A DNA stretch of 64,000 bases. Source: Prostheceraeus crozeri (Eukaryota; Platyhelminthes; Polycladida; Euryleptidae). A program made the translations under genes and the position numbers. The stretch is from positions 1-64,000 of the forward strand of contig CAJQUW010005537.1 in assembly GCA_907163375.1 (NCBI GenBank), given 5' to 3'. The notes under the pieces are model-generated. The model ran no database searches. It was not told the origin of the DNA and saw only the letters and a list, made by a program, of their open reading frames with translations. Below, piece by piece: positions 59,699 through 64,000 of this stretch (position 1 is the stretch's first letter; each line of letters begins with the position of its first letter).

Positions 59699-59795
59699 TT
59701 AGTTGGATAATAGAATAGGGAACTAGAGAGAGAGAATGTGCGTCCGTCACTCGTGCGATTCAACGATGGAATGATTCTCACTGTGGAAGGCTCGC

Positions 59796-59850
59796 TATTT
59801 ATATAGAAATGCTTGATTCTCATTGGATGATGATCCTCATTGGACAATAA
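59796..59850 (-). promoter_or_regulatory. Right-end promoter: TATA plus paired CCAAT boxes
   Basis: Minus-strand TATATAAATAG (59,796-59,806). Upstream of it on the minus strand, two CCAAT boxes are seen on the plus strand as CATTGG at 59,821 and 59,839. It drives the minus-strand gene set at the right end, starting about 100 bases away. Confidence 0.6.
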
Positions 59851-59889
59851 CATCAAGCTGATTCCAAATCTGGCCTCCGTTTACCAATC

Positions 59890-60540
59890 CGAGCCTTCAT
59901 TCGCCCGCTGGAGCTGTTTCTTGGGAAATTCTAACTCTGTCGTTTTTCGTCAATCTCCCAAAATCTTAAATGGTGTCTCACACCTAAACGAAGACAGATA
60001 TGAACAAGCCGTTTCTTTCACTGAATTTGTCTCACTCTTAGCTTTCAAACGAGCTATTGCACGACAAAATCCGTCCACTAGAAGCCAAGATCGAAGCTAG
60101 CTCTCCCGAGGGGGGGAGGTCCGTGAAATTTGATGAAAAATGTTTTGGTGACGGTCCCAGGTCGAAATTCCACACTTTGGAAAATTTTCAAAATTTTACC
60201 CATACACAGCCACTCTGACACTTAGGATTTTTTCAGGTGGGCTACAACAGTCCACCCTCCCAACCTGGCCGGCACACCACGCCAACCTGGCCGGCACAGC
60301 ACGCCAACCTCGACAGCACATCACCGCGCGCTATACGACGGCCGGCCAGGGGGGGGACGTCAGCGAACCTTGCGGACTCACTTGGCCGGTACACCACGAC
60401 ACTCTGTCGTTCCAGGGGGGGGGACGTCAGACTCAAAGCACCACGGCGGCCGACCACGAGACTCTGCCGTTCCAGAGGGGGGGACGTCAGCGACGGCGGC
60501 CATCTTGCGCTATCCAGAAGTGGAGTTTTACTTACTACTA
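59890..60540 (-). repeat. Right terminal inverted repeat of the large Polinton
   Basis: Reverse complement of the left end: outer 430 bases match 37,568-37,998; the inner part (about 59,940-60,110) matches the 38,290-38,760 unit. G-tracts with GGGACGTCAG occur at 60,353, 60,419 and 60,480. Confidence 0.95.
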
Positions 60541-60547
60541 CTGCCAC
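60541..60547 (+). repeat. Target-site duplication, right copy
   Basis: CTGCCAC, identical to 37,561-37,567. Confidence 0.85.
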
Positions 60548-60746
60548 TGTATGCCCGATGCCCTTCGAGAGACCCACTACGATCAAATGTTTGAACTGAG
60601 GATATCTTTGATGGATTCAGGACACTGCTACGTGGTTCCTACTATTAATCAGGCTGCAATGGACTTCGACAGTCCAGTTACTTTTTTGAAATACACTTAG
60701 CAAAAGACAATATATGGCCGTGGCAATCACACCAGCGTAGCAGCTA

Positions 60747-61035
60747 TTATTTAGGTCTTCCGGCTACTACACCAGCTAAGCCAGTAATGCCGCTGCCTCT
60801 GAAATAAGTAGCAAAATGAAAACAATCGCAATTAAGCACGATGATTCCGGTATATTGAGTTTCTGGAATATTACATATCTTGGATTCGATGGGAGCTTGG
60901 AAACAAGCTAGCTCTGCTAAGGATGTCACTGGATTTTTCATGATATGTACAGATTGTTTCATAAAAAATGGATCACCCTTAAACATCGCCTTAACTTCAA
61001 CTTTGTCTAACTCCGCCAAACTTGAACGAATTTCT
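60747..61035 (-). CDS. Possible terminal exon of an unrecognised gene
   Basis: A minus-strand frame opens at a good splice acceptor (CCAAATTTCAG just above 61,035), without an ATG, and runs 95 codons to a stop: SLAELDKVEVKAMFKGDPFF, ...SVHIMKNPVTSLAELACF... ending GSGITGLAGVVAGRPK. Composition looks protein-like. I do not recognise it, and no partner exon was found to the right (minus-strand upstream). It could be host or mobile. Confidence 0.35.
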
Positions 61036-61496
61036 CTGAAATTTGGAAGATATGTCAGTTGTGCTTACTAATATCATTGTTGGAAGTTTCAAGCATGAAT
61101 ATTGAGTTGTTTTCCTGTCATAGATAAAAAAGTAGTAGATAATTTGATCTTCATTTAGCAATGTTACACAAAATCATACCTCACTCTTATAAAATTACAT
61201 TTGTTTCCTTTGTTATGTAATATGTTGTTCTACAAGTCAAAAGGTATCAAGCAAAACAAAAATAAAAAAATCGGTCAATCAGAGCCAGTATAGCACCATT
61301 ATTCATCAACAATAATGTAACTGCTGCATGTGATTTACTGGACTTCATGTTCCATAGCTTCCTGACTTCGTTGCGGTGGTGTTGGCAGCACTCCTGATTG
61401 CTTTCAGCTAGAAATCTATCTCTTACCGGTTGAAAACAATACAAAGCACAAATGAACAATAACGAGATCGCATTCACAAAAGGCAATTCACAAAAG
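61036..61496. other. No gene recognised
   Basis: AT-rich spacer. A 79-codon minus-strand frame at 61,247-61,486 has a hydrophobic start (MPFVNAISLLFICALY) but no recognisable family. Confidence 0.35.
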
Positions 61497-61852
61497 AGGG
61501 CTCTGGCCGTCCACGCAAAACATCCAAACGTAGAGACCGCCTAATTTTGAGATTTGTTAAAGTTGATCCAAGTCTCTCGTTAACTGAGATGGCTGCACTA
61601 GACTTTTATACTAGACTAGACATTTACATCGTCCCCGGGTACAAGGTGGTGCGACTCTACTGATTTGGGCTGGCATTTGGACCAATGGCCGCTCTGAACT
61701 TCACATACAGCAAGGAACCATGAATTCTGAACGCTATGTGAATGTTTTACGAATGAACATTGGCCAAATGACAGATCAACTTTGTGATCCATCGACTTGG
61801 TTATTTATGGATGATAATGCTACGTGTCACAGGAGTATAGTAGAATCAACTT
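61497..61852 (+). pseudogene. Tc1-like transposase fragment
   Basis: GRPRKTSKRRDRLILRFVKV and DPSLSLTEMAA (second HTH), a gap, then LLIWAGIWTNGRSELHIQQG, TMNSERYVNVLR and WLFMDDNATCHRS with the second catalytic aspartate. The typical Tc1 order is kept, but the middle and the C-terminus are missing. It breaks off exactly where the pogo-like element begins. Confidence 0.75.
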
Positions 61853-61856
61853 ACCG

Positions 61857-62030
61857 TAAAACCTGTAATTGAAGGCCACCTGTAATTGAAGGTCACCTGT
61901 AATAGAAGGCCACCCTAGCGAGGAGGTTGAAAAATAGAAGGCCACCCTGTATTTGAAAGCCACCCGTAATAGAAGGCCATCCTAGCGAGGAGGTTGAAAA
62001 TAGACCGCCACCCTCTAACTGAACGCTCCT
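61857..62030 (+). repeat. Sub-terminal repeats of the pogo-like element
   Basis: Six or so copies of (C)TGTAAT(T/A)GAAGGCCACC variants plus a ~95-base duplicated unit with CTAGCGAGGAGGTTGAAAA twice. Likely transposase binding array. Confidence 0.8.
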
Positions 62031-62478
62031 ATGATCTCCAATAGAGTGTTTCTCTGCTGTAGCCTACATACAGCTTATAAAGGAAGAAAACATTCATCCT
62101 CTGGGGTCCTCAGAGATGCTTTGCCTCGTCTATCAGCTTGCCGGTAACTGTGTTTCCTCTGTGGGAGCTATATTTAGAAGTACCGGTATATCTGATAGTC
62201 AATTCTCGCGTGCGCTTATGAAAGGAGCTGGCTGATACCTCTCAATGCATCTCCCTCTGAGTAATACAACAGATTGACCTCTATCTGACTACAGCTTGAT
62301 CAGTTGATGAATCAAAGGTTGCAACTACGCGTGATATCAAAACACGTGACCTGACTTCTCCCCATTGTTACCATCGATCCCTCATCGGTTAGTCTCGTCC
62401 AATAAGATTCATTAAAGTTCGTCCACAGGATTTATGTAGATACTGCATTAGTCATCAAAATTTTCGATCATCGCTGTA

Positions 62479-63837
62479 ATGGATAGTACTGACTCTGACA
62501 TTGAAGAATCGGCTCCGTCGAAACGAAGAAACTATGACATTAAGTTCAAACTAGAAGTTGTCAAGTGTGCTCAGAATTATAATAAAGCTAAGGCTGCAAG
62601 AGACAAAAATGTGCCTCGTACATGTGTCAAGAATTGGATCAATCAGAGAATGCAACTTGAATCTCAGTTACAACAACCTTGCTCAAGCTCATCTGATAAG
62701 AGACTACATGGCGCGGGACGTCCTTTGAAGGATGCCGACTTCGATGAGAAACTCATCGCTTGGGTTCGTGAACAACGTGCGAAGAAGATTCGTGTCAGTC
62801 GCACCCAGATTCAAAAGCAAGCTCTCACCTTTTCTTCCGATTCGACCTTCCGGGAAAGCAACGGTTGGTTGGTCAACTTTTTGAATCGCCATAACCTGGT
62901 TTCACGTCGCCCAACGACAACTTGTCAAAAAGAGCCTGAACATTATGCTGAGAAGATAACCAATTTTCTTGTATTCGTCGAAGAAAATCATCGAAAAACT
63001 AACTAACAATACATCTTCGCATCAGACGAGACAGCTGTCTACTTAGATAGCTCTAACAGTCTGACAATTGAGGAAAGGGGAACCCGTCAGGTGTCTGTCA
63101 AGACCGTGGGTCATGAGAAGCTTCACGTTACAGTCATGTTGACTGCAAGGTCTGATGGATTCAAATGCCGACCATTTGTGCTATTGAAGAACAAGCGTCC
63201 GATCAAGCATATTGAGGAGAAGTTCAAAAACATTGTCTACCTCTCATGGGCCGGTCGAACCTTCTTCAACGATGAACTGACGTCGGAATATCTGAGGAAG
63301 ATCCTTGGCTATTCCATGTTCGGTAAACGCCTTCTTGTGTGGGACTCCTTCAGGTGCCACATCAGTGACTCAACAAAACAACAACTCAAGAAACTGCAAA
63401 TCGACACCGCAGTAATCCCCGGAGGTTGCACCAAGTACATCCAAGCACCTGATGTGTACTGGAACGCCCCGTTCAAAGCAAAGATCAGGCAATACTACGA
63501 GGACTGGATGGTATATGGTGAGAAGACGTATACCAACTCTGGTAATACACGCGCACCCTCGATGGAGGTGTATCTCGGATGGATAGTTGAGGCTTGGAAG
63601 CAGATACCAAGTGACTTGATCGAAAGATCGTTTGTTGGATGTGGACTTACCATCGCCCTGGACGGGTCAGAAGACCACAATATTCATTGTTTTAAGCCGG
63701 AGGGCGAGATTCCGAATGGATGCGCATCTCTCCGAGAAGCACGAATTCGTGAAGCAAATAATGTCGACCTCGACAGCACTGATGAAACGAACAGCAGTGA
63801 TACTGATGATGACAACTCGTTAGTTGATTTCGAGTAA
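62479..63837 (+). pseudogene. Pogo-like (DDD) transposase with one in-frame stop
   Basis: 453 codons in one frame. N-terminal HTH KRRNYDIKFKLEVVKCAQNY ..VPRTCVKNWINQR; CENP-B-type HTH with GAGRPLKDADFDEKLIAWVR. The catalytic domain has FASDETAVYLD (first Asp), LLVWDSFRCHISD (second Asp) and AVIPGGCTKYIQAPDVYWNA with third Asp. A single TAA at 63,004-63,006 interrupts an otherwise open frame just before the first catalytic aspartate, where no residue is expected to be lost. The acidic C-terminus (STDETNSSDTDDDN) is typical. One stop means a recently inactivated copy. Confidence 0.9.
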
Positions 63838-64000
63838 TAAGTGTAACACTCAGTTTGAATTCAAATCTTTTGATCACACCAAACGTAATTATTGATGTTG
63901 GTGTCAATTTTGTTAAAATTTCGTCTCTTTTTATAAATCAATTAGATTTCATCAGAGTATTTAAGCTGACTTTTACACATTGTTTTATCACGTAAATGGA

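Larger units (their letters stand above)
37568..60540. mobile_element. Large Polinton (Maverick), nearly whole, 23 kb
   Basis: Terminal inverted repeats begin TAGTAGTAAGTAAAACTCC and match at high identity for more than 400 bases. A 7-bp CTGCCAC duplication flanks both ends. Contents: coiled-coil gene, two short genes with histone-type 3' ends, small acidic gene (-), PolB (+), two large WEVG proteins (-), two small paralogues and a TBP-like gene (+), then on the minus strand protease, capsid, basic core-like protein, integrase, a conserved structural-type protein, ATPase, core-like protein, RING protein, PolB-N-like protein, exonuclease-like protein, RING-like protein and a terminal protein. 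It looks close to whole, with roughly six to eight breaks overall. Good repeat identity suggests a fairly recent insertion. Confidence 0.95.
61854..64000 (+). mobile_element. Pogo-like DNA transposon (runs off right edge)
   Basis: Starts after a TA (61,852-61,853) with CCGTAAAACCTGTAATTGAA, and has sub-terminal repeats of TGTAATNGAAGGCCACC up to about 62,020. A DDD-type transposase follows. The right terminal repeat is not reached. It inserted into the Tc1 fragment. Confidence 0.8.

Overview
This window looks like a gene-poor, transposon-rich stretch of an invertebrate animal genome. The evidence is a spliced host gene with GT..AG introns and several animal-type mobile element families: Polintons, Penelope-like elements, an RTE-type LINE, mariner/Tc1, pogo and hAT-like elements. 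I cannot name the species. There is no bacterial-style operon layout, CRISPR array, rRNA gene or convincing tRNA gene.

The only host gene I recognise is CXXC1 (CFP1, the CpG-binding subunit of the SET1 H3K4 methyltransferase complex). Four in-phase + strand exons (16,748-16,955; 22,331-22,438; 29,484-29,624; 29,681-29,836) encode its coiled coil and C-terminal cysteine/histidine domain. Its introns are filled with mobile DNA: a 3.4 kb TIR element (17,919-21,278) holding a deleted mariner (18,329-19,447), and an RTE-type LINE with target duplications (24,372-27,790). The CXXC and PHD exons should lie left of the window, and the last exon was not found.

Region by region: 1-5,832 is an arm of a Polinton related to the large one further right, with matching end repeats, a matching non-coding block and one small TATA/stem-loop gene. 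5,833-13,813 is a second, AT-rich, badly broken Polinton (protease, integrase, PLA2-domain protein, core-like protein, capsid, coiled-coil and fibre-like proteins, zinc-finger start of a likely PolB). 13,814-14,449 is a fold-back element. 14,886-16,560 is a palindromic pair of Penelope-like copies. 16,748-29,836 is CXXC1. 29,997-30,759 is a small hAT-type element. 32,029-34,041 is a second palindromic Penelope-like cluster. 34,311-35,207 is a 135-bp minisatellite. 37,568-60,540 is a nearly complete 23 kb Polinton. 61,497-61,852 is a Tc1 fragment cut by a pogo-like transposon that runs off the right edge.

The 23 kb Polinton is the most interesting object. It has matching terminal inverted repeats and a 7-bp target duplication (CTGCCAC). 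It carries the usual set: protein-primed PolB, adenovirus-type protease, double-jelly-roll capsid, core-like basic proteins, chromodomain integrase and packaging ATPase. It also seems to carry its own transcription kit. One gene (51,549-52,094) has a clear two-repeat TATA-binding-protein fold signature. It follows two small paralogues with a possible PC4-like segment. Many of its genes start just after a TATA box. Three early-type genes at the left end stop just before a 16-nt stem-loop that fits the replication-dependent histone mRNA 3'-end consensus, while the middle genes use AATAAA signals. The relative at the left edge of the window shows the same TATA-short gene-stem-loop unit. I read this as a virus-like element that may take over TATA recognition and give a subset of its messages histone-type, S-phase-linked 3' ends. 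That reading is inference; the motifs themselves are visible.
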